From: RBG-16-34-14 sp963727535
Lineage (GTDB): Bacteria; Bacteroidota; Ignavibacteria; Ignavibacteriales; Ignavibacteriaceae
DNA: 64,000 nucleotides
Reading direction: 5' to 3'
Assembly (NCBI GenBank): GCA_963727535.1
Contig: CAVSGR010000006.1
Span: 186,001 to 250,000 of the forward strand
Positions 1 to 8,459 of the stretch are shown here, piece after piece. Below the pieces are notes generated by a model. It was not told the origin of the DNA. It worked only from the letters and a program-made list of their open reading frames with translations, and searched no databases. Position numbers and translations under genes: made by a program. Positions within the stretch are counted from its first letter, which is position 1; each line of letters opens with the position of its first letter.

Positions 1-945
1 GCTATAAATTTCGTTAACTCCATCCTTGCCAATTTCTTCCCTTGTGCCCCTTATATATGCGCCCTCTACACCGCCGGGGTTCTTTGGGGCTATTATTGCA
101 GTAAAATACTTGTTCCTTATGTTTAACCAGTCGACTCTTCCATTGAATTCTTTCTCAACAGGTTCTTTCAAATCTGTCGCATCTACGAGAACCTGTTCAT
201 CTCCATAATAAACACTGGCATCTGAGGAGTTTGCCTCGTCCACAGAATTTTTCTCTACGAAACGAATGCCGCTATTCCACACAACATCATAGGCATTGTT
301 TCCGATAATGTTGTTCATTCCAATAAGCTGAATGTTGGAAATAAAGTTATACTTGTTACCATAAAAAGTGTATATCTTTTTTATCTCTCCCTTGTTCTCA
401 GCCTTGGTTGTAAATTCTAAAGTCAGGCTGTCGCTTCCGGAAAGATTATACCTGCGTTTTTTTGTATCGCTGTCAAAGTGAAGTTCTCCCGTATTAATGG
501 CTTTACCATCTGACGTAACAAAAGCAATATCATAGGCGTTTGACAAACTATAGTTTATTAATTGAACCATAGTATTATAATTAGCAGAGTCAGATTTTGC
601 AGAATACCAGTTCTTAAACTTTTTTAGATAACACTTTTTTATATTTGCTCCCTTCGTTGAAATCTCGAGCGTTACAAGATCGTTATCTATCGTTATTATT
701 TTTTCCTTCTCCGTTGACTTCTGAAAAAACTTGCCCAGCGTTGTGGTTGTATCTTTTGCTTCAACTTTTGGAACTTCTTTCTCTTTTTTAGGGACGGGCT
801 TGGAAACCGTATCTAATTTTGTAACATGTGTTGTGTCTGCCGGGTTTAGAGGCGGATTAACTGGTGGCTTTGGTGAGTTAAAATACAACCAGATAATTAA
901 TATACCCCCTATTAATACAAATGCTATAACTGTTCTTTTATCCAT
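1..945 (-). CDS. yidC: Membrane protein insertase YidC, N-terminal part (runs off left edge)
   Basis: YidC/Oxa1 inserts and folds inner-membrane proteins, alone or with SecYEG. The 315 codons present start with MDKRTVIAF and one N-terminal membrane helix (about residues 5-22), followed by a Pro/Lys/Thr-rich linker. After that comes a long periplasmic beta-rich domain typical of Gram-negative YidC. The conserved C-terminal membrane core lies beyond the window. The gene follows yidD by 11 bases in the classical rpmH-rnpA-yidD-yidC order next to the origin. The ATG at 945 is the first Met before the membrane helix. Identification rests on the domain layout plus this context. Confidence 0.9.
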   Translation of the reverse strand, partial: MDKRTVIAFVLIGGILIIWLYFNSPKPPVNPPLNPADTTHVTKLDTVSKPVPKKEKEVPKVEAKDTTTTLGKFFQKSTEKEKIITIDNDLVTLEISTKGANIKKCYLKKFKNWYSAKSDSANYNTMVQLINYSLSNAYDIAFVTSDGKAINTGELHFDSDTKKRRYNLSGSDSLTLEFTTKAENKGEIKKIYTFYGNKYNFISNIQLIGMNNIIGNNAYDVVWNSGIRFVEKNSVDEANSSDASVYYGDEQVLVDATDLKEPVEKEFNGRVDWLNIRNKYFTAIIAPKNPGGVEGAYIRGTREEIGKDGVNEIYS

Positions 946-956
946 TGGTTTTCCAT

Positions 957-1166
957 TTAGCGTACGGGATCATATCCACCTTTATTTAGGGGGTTACATC
1001 TTAAAATTCTCCAGGCGGTCATTATTCCACCTTTTATTGCTCCATGTTTTCTTATTGCCTCAATACCATATTCAGAGCAAGAGGGATAAAATCTACAGGA
1101 TGGTGGAAAAAGAGGCGATACTATTTTTTGATAAGCTTTTATAATTATTATTAAAATAGTTTTCAT
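957..1166 (-). CDS. yidD: Membrane protein insertion efficiency factor YidD
   Basis: This 69-residue protein has the family hallmark SCRFYPSCSEYGIEAI and the later RCNPLNKGGYDPV ending. YidD is a small amphipathic inner-membrane-associated protein that assists YidC-dependent insertion. It starts directly after the rnpA stop (no gap) and precedes yidC, so the genes are almost certainly co-transcribed with rpmH. Length is normal for the family (about 70-85 residues). Confidence 0.95.
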   Translation of the reverse strand: MKTILIIIIKAYQKIVSPLFPPSCRFYPSCSEYGIEAIRKHGAIKGGIMTAWRILRCNPLNKGGYDPVR

Positions 1167-1565
1167 TTATATGCTGCTTTCTATCCGCTGCATCAGATCT
1201 ACCACTTCCGGCATTACCTCTTTTAAGCTCATCTTTTTCATAGTTACTTCTGTCATAGAAAATGTTGAAAAGACTACTCTGAGTAATATGCTTTTTTTCT
1301 TACAACAGGCTGTCAGCTTTTCCTTGTTTAGTCTATAAGAAGTCCTTATTAATCTTTTAACCCGGTTTCGCCAGACTGCCTTTCCATGTTTTTTTGAAAT
1401 TGCCGCTGCAATCTTTACTCCAACCTCTTCGGTTTTTTTCTCTACTAAATATACTGCTTTAATTTTCTGATCTTTAGAAATGAGGACTTTACCGGTGGTA
1501 AATAATTCATTAAAACTTTTTTTGCTCTTTATTCTTTCTTTCTGGGAAAGACTGTGTTGTCTCAA
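1167..1565 (-). CDS. rnpA: Ribonuclease P protein component
   Basis: RnpA binds the catalytic RNase P RNA and helps mature tRNA 5' ends. The 132-residue protein has the expected early SLSQKERIKSKKSFNELF segment and the RNA-binding RNR motif, here AVWRNRVKRLIRTSYR at about residues 64-79. It lies immediately downstream of rpmH (stop at 1571) and upstream of yidD, the near-universal order. The RNase P RNA gene itself was not seen in the window. Confidence 0.95.
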   Translation of the reverse strand: MRQHSLSQKERIKSKKSFNELFTTGKVLISKDQKIKAVYLVEKKTEEVGVKIAAAISKKHGKAVWRNRVKRLIRTSYRLNKEKLTACCKKKSILLRVVFSTFSMTEVTMKKMSLKEVMPEVVDLMQRIESSI

Positions 1566-1570
1566 AGAAA

Positions 1571-1717
1571 TTATTTCTCATCACTAACTGTTAAACTTTT
1601 TCTTCCTTTGGCTCTTCTGCTTGCCAAAACTTTTCTTCCGTTCTTGGTTTTCATTCTTTCTCTGAAACCATGTTTGTTTTTTCTTTTCCTGTTGCTCGGC
1701 TGATATGTTCGTTTCAT
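1571..1717 (-). CDS. rpmH: 50S ribosomal protein L34
   Basis: A short 48-residue reading frame begins MKRTYQPSNRKRKNKHGF and ends ...RAKGRKSLTVSDEK. The segments KRTYQPS, GFRERM and GRKVLASRRAKGR are diagnostic for bacterial L34. It is the first gene leftward from the origin, divergent from dnaA, and heads the rnpA-yidD-yidC operon. I found it by translating the minus strand directly; it is very short and easy to overlook. Confidence 0.97.
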   Translation of the reverse strand: MKRTYQPSNRKRKNKHGFRERMKTKNGRKVLASRRAKGRKSLTVSDEK

Positions 1718-1902
1718 GCGTTACCCTTAATAATTTACTTTAGCTGTGTTTTTTAATTATCAAAAATACTAAATATTATCTTTTTTACCCAAGTTTTAAA
1801 AGCTTTAATTTTTTTTCCTCCTAGTAAAGAATTAATTTGCACGAGTTAGTTTTACTTTATATTTTTTGGGAAGAGAGAGGAGCAAAAAAGTTGTGAATGG
1901 AT

Positions 1903-1911
1903 TGTGGATAA
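1903..1911 (-). promoter_or_regulatory. DnaA box, perfect consensus
   Basis: TGTGGATAA on the plus strand reads TTATCCACA on the minus strand, the strong DnaA-box consensus. A degenerate copy (TGTGAATGG) starts 11 bp to its left. Confidence 0.75.
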
Positions 1912-2132
1912 GATTTAATTGTGAAAACGTTCCACATGATTTTGCATGTGACCTCCCCAAAAACCAAAACTTATTTTTGTGTGTATACCTCAATTTATTT
2001 TAGTTAATGCTATGTAAAAGCAGATAGTTAACTGTCTGCATGTAATGTTAATAAGTTGTGGATATTTGTTTTGGCCCGATAATATTTCGCTTAATAGAAA
2101 CTAAAATTGACGATTTTATTGAACTACTCTAC

Positions 2133-2141
2133 TGTGGATAA
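2133..2141 (-). promoter_or_regulatory. DnaA box, perfect consensus, just upstream of dnaA
   Basis: This is a second perfect TGTGGATAA, ending 6 bp before the dnaA ATG. Its position fits autoregulation of dnaA as well as origin binding. Confidence 0.75.
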
Positions 2142-2147
2142 CGTAAT

Positions 2148-3545
2148 ATGCTGAATACCGTTTCCTCCAGACAATCAGTTATGCCCGATCCTACTTCTGT
2201 GTGGAGGGAATGTTTAAAACACATTAAAGACAATGTCACTTTGATGACATATAACACCTGGTTTATACCTATAAAACCATTGGAGCTTGATGGTCATACG
2301 CTGAAGGTACAACTTCCCAGCCAGTTCTTCTGGGAATGGATCGATGAACATTTTAATACTCTGATTACAAAAACAATCACCCAGGTTTTGGGACCCGAAG
2401 CAAAGCTTGCTTACATTATAAAAGAAGAGAGCGATACCTCTTCTGTAATAAACTCTAATGCTCAGAAGGTTTCCCAGATTAAATCTGCTGAAAAGCCGAA
2501 AACAAAAGACTTTGAATCTCACCTGAATTCACGTTACACATTTGAAAACTTTATAAAGGGAGAGGGAAATCAGCTTGCGCGGGCAGCAGCCATGGCCATA
2601 AGTGATAATCCTGGGGGAACTTCTTTCAATCCATTATTTGTTTATGGTGGGGTTGGTTTAGGAAAAACTCATTTGATACAAGCCGCAGGAAATAAAATTC
2701 TCGAAGTTTATCCGGAGAAGAGAGCAATTTATCTTTCCTCTGATACTTTCACGGTCGATTTTGTCGAGGCAATTCAATCAAATAAGGTAAATGATTTTTC
2801 TGGGTTTTACAGAGGTATGGACATTCTTATGATAGACGACATCCAGTTTCTTATTGGAAAAGAAAAAACACAGGACTTGTTCTTTCATATATTTAATACG
2901 CTTCATCAATCGGGAAAACAAATAATTTTATCAAGCGATAAACCTCCAAAAGACTTAAAAGGACTTGACGAAAGATTGATCTCAAGGTTTCAGTGGGGTT
3001 TAACCGCTGACATTCAACCGCCCGAACTTGAAACTAGACTTGCTATTCTTAAAAGAAAATCAAACGATTATGGAATGTCTGTTTCTAAAGATATATTAGA
3101 ATATATTGCCAGCAACATCACATCTAATATAAGAGAGCTCGAGGGCTGTTTAATTAAACTCCTTGCAAGCGCCTCGTTAAATTCTTTAAATATAGATATA
3201 GATTTAACCCGGAAAATAGTTAAAGAAATAGCAACTGATCGTAAGGTTAATATCACTATAGAAAACATCACTAAAATAGTTTGCTCTTACTTAAGTATTA
3301 CGGAAGATAAACTACGTGACAAATCCCGGAAAAAAGAAATTGTGTTTGCACGCCAGATAGCTATGTATCTTTCAAAAGAACTAACAAAATCTTCTTTAAA
3401 ATCTATTGGTTTGCAGTTTGGGGGAAGAGATCATTCCACTGTTATTCATGCTCACAATTCAATCGATGAAACAATGTCTAAAGACCCCTCTGTTTTTTCT
3501 TTAGTAAAAAATATTAGGACACAAATAGAACTGCTTGCCTCATAA
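2148..3545 (+). CDS. dnaA: Chromosomal replication initiator protein DnaA
   Basis: DnaA binds DnaA boxes, melts oriC and loads the replicative helicase. The 465 residues show domain I (about 15-90, starting TSVWRECLKHI), a variable linker, then the AAA+ domain. Walker A GGVGLGKT is at residues 167-174, followed by Walker B ILMIDDIQFL and the sensor/arginine segment ERLISRF. Domain IV carries the DnaA-box signature GRDHSTVIHA near the C-terminus. Length matches the family. The ATG at 2148 precedes domain I by about 15 residues, as expected. Confidence 0.98.
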   Translation: MLNTVSSRQSVMPDPTSVWRECLKHIKDNVTLMTYNTWFIPIKPLELDGHTLKVQLPSQFFWEWIDEHFNTLITKTITQVLGPEAKLAYIIKEESDTSSVINSNAQKVSQIKSAEKPKTKDFESHLNSRYTFENFIKGEGNQLARAAAMAISDNPGGTSFNPLFVYGGVGLGKTHLIQAAGNKILEVYPEKRAIYLSSDTFTVDFVEAIQSNKVNDFSGFYRGMDILMIDDIQFLIGKEKTQDLFFHIFNTLHQSGKQIILSSDKPPKDLKGLDERLISRFQWGLTADIQPPELETRLAILKRKSNDYGMSVSKDILEYIASNITSNIRELEGCLIKLLASASLNSLNIDIDLTRKIVKEIATDRKVNITIENITKIVCSYLSITEDKLRDKSRKKEIVFARQIAMYLSKELTKSSLKSIGLQFGGRDHSTVIHAHNSIDETMSKDPSVFSLVKNIRTQIELLAS

Positions 3546-3916
3546 TTAAAAAATCTTTTTATTTCAATTTTATATTGTTTTGTTGTTAACAAAATTGTTT
3601 TTACCATGTTTATAAGTAGAAAGCAGAAACGTTTTGTTATTAAAGATTGATTCTACGTGTTTTGTTAACATCTCTTTGTTCATAAAAATATAATTTTGTT
3701 TATATAAAATCCGGTGTGTTAATGGTTGCTAACATGTTAACACAATTATATTAATTATATTAATTTTATATATATATAATATTATAATAATTAAACACTT
3801 TGTTATCTGAATAACTCTACAAGAAATTAAATTATAGCATAGTTTTAAAAGGGTAATTTCATTGAGATTGGAACCATTTTTTAGTATTTTTATATGTTTC
3901 TTAAGGAGATACTTCA
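3546..3916. other. AT-rich dnaA-dnaN spacer with repeated GTTAAC sites; possible second origin segment
   Basis: This 371-bp spacer has no gene. It holds three TGTTAACA-type sites with GTTAAC at 3585-3590, 3664-3669 and 3736-3741. The first is a TTGTTAACAA palindrome. Right after the last is an uninterrupted 52-bp A/T-only tract at 3744-3795. A duplex-unwinding element or part of a bipartite origin is possible; the dnaN promoter must also lie here. A clear ribosome site (AAGGAG) precedes dnaN. Confidence 0.45.
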
Positions 3917-5026
3917 ATGGAGTTTAAAATAAATAGTAAGGTGCTGGAAAAGCTTCTCTCTAGGGTTATTCCGGCAGTTCCCTCCCGTACCCCCATGCCC
4001 ATTTTAGAAAACTTTTTGTTTGATATAAAAGACGGCATGCTTACAGTATCTTCTACAGATTTGGAAATTGCATTAAAGTCTTCCATAAATGCGGCGGCAG
4101 ATGAAAATATAAAAATGGTTGTTCCTGCCAGATTACTTTATGATATAATAAAATCATTGGGAGATGCTCAAATCCAATTTAAAACAGAGGGTAATTCAAA
4201 ATTAGTTCTTACTACGGAAAGAGGAATTTACAATTTAAGCTACACCTCTCCCGAAGATTTTCCTGATATTCCTGTAGTTAATAAAGAAAAGGAAATAACA
4301 TTAAGTGGTAACGATCTCAAAAGATTTATAGACCAAACATCTTTTGCAATGAGCAAAGAAGATATGCGTCCCGCAATGACAGGAACTCTTTTCGATTTTT
4401 CTGATGAGGGTCTTCGTTTTGTTACAACAGATGGACATCGTCTTGTTAAATATTTAAACAGAAAAATAAAACTCAGCAAAGAAGAACAGTATATAGTTCC
4501 CGAAAGAGCAATCTCGGTTCTCTCAAAATTATTGGGCGAAGCAGATGTAAAAATATATTTAAGCAAAACACACATATCTTTTAATTTTGGTGATCTTGAA
4601 TTTATATCCAGGTTAATCGGGGAAAAATATCCTGCTTACAGTAGTGTAATTCCTCTTGAGAACGATAAAATATTAAAAGTAAAAACAAACGATCTGCTTT
4701 CCACAATAAAAAGAATGATGATATTTTCGACTGCGAGTTCAAAGCAGGTTAAATTTTCAATAAAAGAGAACGATCTGGAAATATCTGCCGAAGACATAGA
4801 TCATGGATCAAATGCTAAAGAAAACGTACATTGCGAATATAGCGGTGACCCGTTGGAGATAGGATTTAACACGGTTTATGTTAATGATATGCTTTCTCAT
4901 GTAAATGATGACGAAACGATATTTAAATTGCATTCTCCAACCAAGGCTTGTATAATTGAGCCAGGGGAAATAGCAGAGAACGAAGAGCTGATGTTATTAT
5001 TGATGCCGGTGCGGCTAAATAATTAA
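3917..5026 (+). CDS. dnaN: DNA polymerase III beta subunit (sliding clamp)
   Basis: The clamp encircles DNA and tethers polymerase III. The 369-residue protein has the usual three-fold domain organisation. It starts MEFKINSKVLEKLLSRVIPAV, with RTPMPILENFLF in domain 1 and VTTDGHRLV in domain 2. It ends with LMPVRLNN, the conserved C-terminal M-P-(V/M)-R-L element. An AAGGAG ribosome site sits 9 bp upstream of the ATG. recF starts one base after its stop region, suggesting coupling. Confidence 0.98.
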   Translation: MEFKINSKVLEKLLSRVIPAVPSRTPMPILENFLFDIKDGMLTVSSTDLEIALKSSINAAADENIKMVVPARLLYDIIKSLGDAQIQFKTEGNSKLVLTTERGIYNLSYTSPEDFPDIPVVNKEKEITLSGNDLKRFIDQTSFAMSKEDMRPAMTGTLFDFSDEGLRFVTTDGHRLVKYLNRKIKLSKEEQYIVPERAISVLSKLLGEADVKIYLSKTHISFNFGDLEFISRLIGEKYPAYSSVIPLENDKILKVKTNDLLSTIKRMMIFSTASSKQVKFSIKENDLEISAEDIDHGSNAKENVHCEYSGDPLEIGFNTVYVNDMLSHVNDDETIFKLHSPTKACIIEPGEIAENEELMLLLMPVRLNN

Positions 5027-5027
5027 T

Positions 5028-6140
5028 ATGATATTGAGTAACATTCAGTTAAAAAATTTCAGAAGTCACAGGAACATAAATCTTAGTTTTTCAAACAAGT
5101 TAAACTATATCGTAGGTGGTAACGGACAGGGAAAAACCTCTGTTATTGAAGCGATAGTTTATCTCTGTACTACCAAGGGTCACACTGCAAAAACCGACGG
5201 AGAAGCAGTCACATTTAACGAAAAAAGATTCGAAATATCCGGTAAATTCCGCGGAGAAACGGAAAACAAAGCCAGCATAGTGTATTCTATAATTGAAAAC
5301 AGGAAAAATTATTTTAAGGACGAAAAGAAAATTACAAGAGCGGCAGACATAATAGGAAAATTCCCCGTGGTTTTACTATCTCCCGGGGACCATGCTATTA
5401 CACAAGGTTCTCCTGGAGAAAGAAGAAAATTTGTTGACTCTGTAATTTCACAGGCAAGCGAAACATATTTAAGCAATCTTCTTGATTACAACAAAACGCT
5501 ACGTCAGCGTTCCTCCCTTCTTGGCCAGATCAAAGAATATAGGGACAGAAAAACCATGAGCGAGCTTGATGCCTGGTCATCAATTCTTGTCAGAACAGGT
5601 TCGTACATAATAAAACAACGCAAAAAATTTGTAGAAACATTTAATGAATATGTCGGGCAATCCTATAATGTAATAATGAACAACATGGAAAAACCTGAGA
5701 TTTTGTACACATATCTTGATGAGCATTTCGGAGATAATGTTGAGGAAGAATTTGAAAGACAATTAGCAAAAAGAAGAGAAGAAGAAATAGTAAGAGGAAC
5801 TAACTTGGTCGGACCACAACGGGATGATTTTGTTTTTAGTATTAATGGTAACAACCTAAAGACCTATGGTTCGCAAGGACAACACAAAACATTTCAGGTA
5901 GCATTAAGATTTGCCGAATTTTTTTATCTCAACGAAATAACAGGCACAGAGCCAATTTTTTTGCTTGATGATGTCTTTGGTGAGCTTGATGCGTACAGAG
6001 CAAAAAAAATTAGCGAGTACCTTACAGAGGTGGGGCAAGCCTTTATAACGGTGACGGACCTTTCGGATTTTTCTTTCCTGAGAAGAAACGAGACAGACAG
6101 GGTTATTAAACTTAAGGCAGGCGAAGTTACATATGCATAA
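5028..6140 (+). CDS. recF: DNA replication and repair protein RecF
   Basis: RecF is an SMC-like ATPase acting at single-stranded gaps in the RecFOR pathway. The 370 residues contain Walker A GGNGQGKTS (about residues 31-39), the ABC-type signature region YGSQGQHKTF, and Walker B FLLDDVFGELD near the C-terminus. Length is typical. It follows dnaN by one base, and its last eight bases overlap the next small gene, indicating translational coupling. Confidence 0.97.
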   Translation: MILSNIQLKNFRSHRNINLSFSNKLNYIVGGNGQGKTSVIEAIVYLCTTKGHTAKTDGEAVTFNEKRFEISGKFRGETENKASIVYSIIENRKNYFKDEKKITRAADIIGKFPVVLLSPGDHAITQGSPGERRKFVDSVISQASETYLSNLLDYNKTLRQRSSLLGQIKEYRDRKTMSELDAWSSILVRTGSYIIKQRKKFVETFNEYVGQSYNVIMNNMEKPEILYTYLDEHFGDNVEEEFERQLAKRREEEIVRGTNLVGPQRDDFVFSINGNNLKTYGSQGQHKTFQVALRFAEFFYLNEITGTEPIFLLDDVFGELDAYRAKKISEYLTEVGQAFITVTDLSDFSFLRRNETDRVIKLKAGEVTYA

Positions 6141-6414
6141 TTTTGTAAGCATAAAAGAAGTCTTTGATAAAGACCCAAACCTGGCAAACGTTAGAAAAAT
6201 AGTCGAACAATCGGAAGTAATAGAAAAATTTTATGAGGTTTTTCCTGACCTGGAGAAGATAGTTCTTCCCAAGAGAGTAGAAAAGAAAATATTATTACTT
6301 AATGTAGAAAACCCGGCTTTGAGAAACGAGCTTAAGTTTAACGAAGAATTATTAATAAAAAAGATCAACGGTTTTTTTCATGACGAGAGGGTTAATTCAA
6401 TAAGGTTTATTTAA
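6133..6414 (+). CDS. DciA-like (DUF721) protein
   Basis: This 93-residue protein of the DUF721 type has the segment FPDLEKIVLPKRVEKKILLLNVENPALRNELKF, the RNA/DNA-binding KH-like part of DciA proteins. DciA family members help load the replicative helicase DnaB in bacteria lacking DnaC/DnaI. The recF-DUF721-gyrB order is common in Bacteroidota. It overlaps the recF end by 8 bases, so it is likely co-translated. Assignment rests on short-protein similarity and context; symbol withheld. Confidence 0.75.
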   Translation: MHNFVSIKEVFDKDPNLANVRKIVEQSEVIEKFYEVFPDLEKIVLPKRVEKKILLLNVENPALRNELKFNEELLIKKINGFFHDERVNSIRFI

Positions 6415-6441
6415 CAAGCAGTAAACAATCCGAGACTAAAC

Positions 6442-8410
6442 ATGGCAAAAGCAGCAGCTAAAAATGAATATAGTGCAAAAAATATAAATGTACTCAAGGG
6501 TCTTGAAGCAGTAAGAAAAAGACCCGCGATGTATATTGGTGATGTTAGCGCAAGGGGACTTCATCATCTTATAAATGAAGTTGTGGACAACAGTATAGAC
6601 GAGGCAATGGTTGGATATGCCGACAGTATAAAAATAACGATCCATAAAGACGAGAGCATTACAATTGAGGACAATGGACGTGGAATTCCTGTGGATATGC
6701 ACCCCGAAGAAAAAAGATCGGCGCTCGAAGTTGTTATGACCGTCCTTCATGCCGGGGGTAAATTTGATAAAAACACATACAAAGTATCCGGTGGATTACA
6801 TGGTGTTGGGGTATCTGTTGTTAATGCCTTATCTGAGTGGGTGCAGGTTGAGGTTAGGAGAGATGGCAAAATATATTTTCAGGAATATAAAAAAGGGATT
6901 CCTGTAAAACCGGTAAAAGAGATCGGTAAATGTAAAAAGAATGAAACCGGAACAAAGACCACGTTTTTTCCTGATACCGAAATATTTAAGGTTACGACAT
7001 TTAAATTTGATACAGTTACAGAAAGAATGAGGGAACTGGCTTATCTGAATAAAACCATTACGATAAATATTAAGGACGAGAGAAATGGCGGCGAAGAGGT
7101 TTCATATCACTTTAAAGGAGGACTTATAGAATTTGTTCAGTATTTGGATGAAGCCCGCCAGCCGCTTCATAAAACTGTTTACGTTGAAGGAGAAAGAGAA
7201 AACACACCTGTCGAGGTGGCGTTCCAATATAGCAACAGCTATACAGAAAACATCTTTTCTTACGTGAATAATATAAACACACATGAAGGGGGAACACATC
7301 TTGTTGGTTTTAAAACGGCGCTGACGAGAACCTTAAACAGCTATGCGAGCAAAAATAATCTTGTCAAAGACAATAAAATAAATTTAACCGGCGATGATTT
7401 TAGGGAAGGACTTACCGCAGTTATTTCTGTTAAGGTGGCTGAGCCCCAGTTTGAAGGACAAACAAAGACAAAACTCGGTAACAGTGAAACAAAATCTGCC
7501 GTGGAGACACTTGTTGGAGAAAAGCTGGCAGAATATCTGGAAGAAAATCCTTCGGTTGGAAAAAAGATAATAGAAAAATGTTTGCGCGCTGCGGAAGCGA
7601 GAGAGGCAGCACGGAAAGCGAGAGATTTGACGCGCAGAAAAAACGCTCTTGATGGTATGAACCTTCCCGGCAAACTTGCGGATTGCTCTATAACAGATCC
7701 GGAGCACTGTGAGATTTATATAGTCGAAGGTGACTCCGCAGGCGGTTCTGCCAAGCAAGGAAGAGACAGAAGGTTTCAGGCAATCCTTCCACTCAAGGGA
7801 AAAATACTTAATGTTGAAAAAGCAAAGATTAATAAAATTCTTGAGAACGACGAAATCAAAGCAATGATATCTGCAATAGGCGCCGGGTTTGGAGTAGATT
7901 TTGATCCGGTAAAGGCGCGGTATGGAAAAGTAATTTTGATGACAGATGCAGATGTTGATGGAAGCCACATAAGAACACTTCTTCTCACATTTCTTTACAG
8001 GCACATGAAAGATCTAATTACATCGGGCAAAGTTTATATTGCACAACCTCCATTGTATAAAATTAAAAAGGGAAAAGAGGAACTCTATGCTTATGACGAA
8101 GAGGAGATGAAAAAAATATTGAAGAGATTTAAGGCAAATGGAAAAACAGAAAAGATAGACTGATGCAAAAAACCCGGAAGAAGGTACTGTTAAGGGAGTC
8201 TCTATTTCAAGATACAAGGGTCTTGGAGAAATGAATCCTGAACAGCTTTGGGAAACAACAATGAATCCGGAAACAAGAACAGTTTTGCAGGTATCTCTTG
8301 AGAGCGCCGCAAGCGCAGACAAAATATTTGAAACGTTAATGGGCGATGCAGTAGAACCGAGAAGGGAATTTATCGAGAAAAATGCTAAGTACGCAAACTT
8401 GGATGTTTAA
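6442..8410 (+). CDS. gyrB: DNA gyrase subunit B (apparent frameshift near 8161)
   Basis: GyrB powers ATP-dependent negative supercoiling with GyrA. The first 573 residues contain the GHKL ATPase (EVVDNSIDEAMVGY, DNGRGIPVD, GGLHGVGVSVVNALS). The TOPRIM motifs VEGDSAGGSAKQGRDR and DADVDGSHIRTLLL follow. A TGA then stops the frame at 8161-8163. The expected C-terminus continues one base later (8162-8410) as DAKNPEEGTVKGVSISRYKG...NLDV, about 82 residues. Removing one base at 8161 restores a normal protein of about 655 residues. Because the gene is essential, a sequence error is the likely cause. Confidence 0.96.
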
Positions 8411-8459
8411 TTAGAGTATCACAAAAGAAAAAATCCGAACAATAATAAAATAGAAATTC

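Larger units (their letters stand above)
1718..2147. other. oriC: Probable origin of replication (oriC) between rpmH and dnaA
   Basis: This 430-bp AT-rich divergent spacer has no gene. It carries two perfect TGTGGATAA DnaA boxes (complement TTATCCACA) at 1903-1911 and 2133-2141. Near matches are TGTGGATAT at 2057-2065 and TGTGTATAC at 1980-1988. A 20-bp almost perfect palindrome, GCAGATAGTT/AACTGTCTGC, lies at 2020-2039. A CACATG...CATGTG inverted repeat lies at 1933-1950. The last box is only 6 bp before the dnaA start, so it may also serve DnaA autoregulation. The dnaA-dnaN-recF-gyrB neighbourhood supports the assignment; GC skew was not computed. Confidence 0.8.

Noticed and set aside
731..1144. 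137-codon plus-strand frame over yidC/yidD
   Set aside because: It is antisense to two well-supported genes and has no domain, signal logic or ribosome site.
7384..8004. 206-codon open frame antisense to gyrB
   Set aside because: It lies entirely opposite the conserved GyrB TOPRIM region, has no recognisable domain and skewed composition (many Cys/Phe), and is a codon-bias shadow.
8150..8175. Programmed +1 frameshift or recoding in gyrB
   Set aside because: There is no slippery codon or internal SD as in prfB, and many other genes in the window show the same kind of break.
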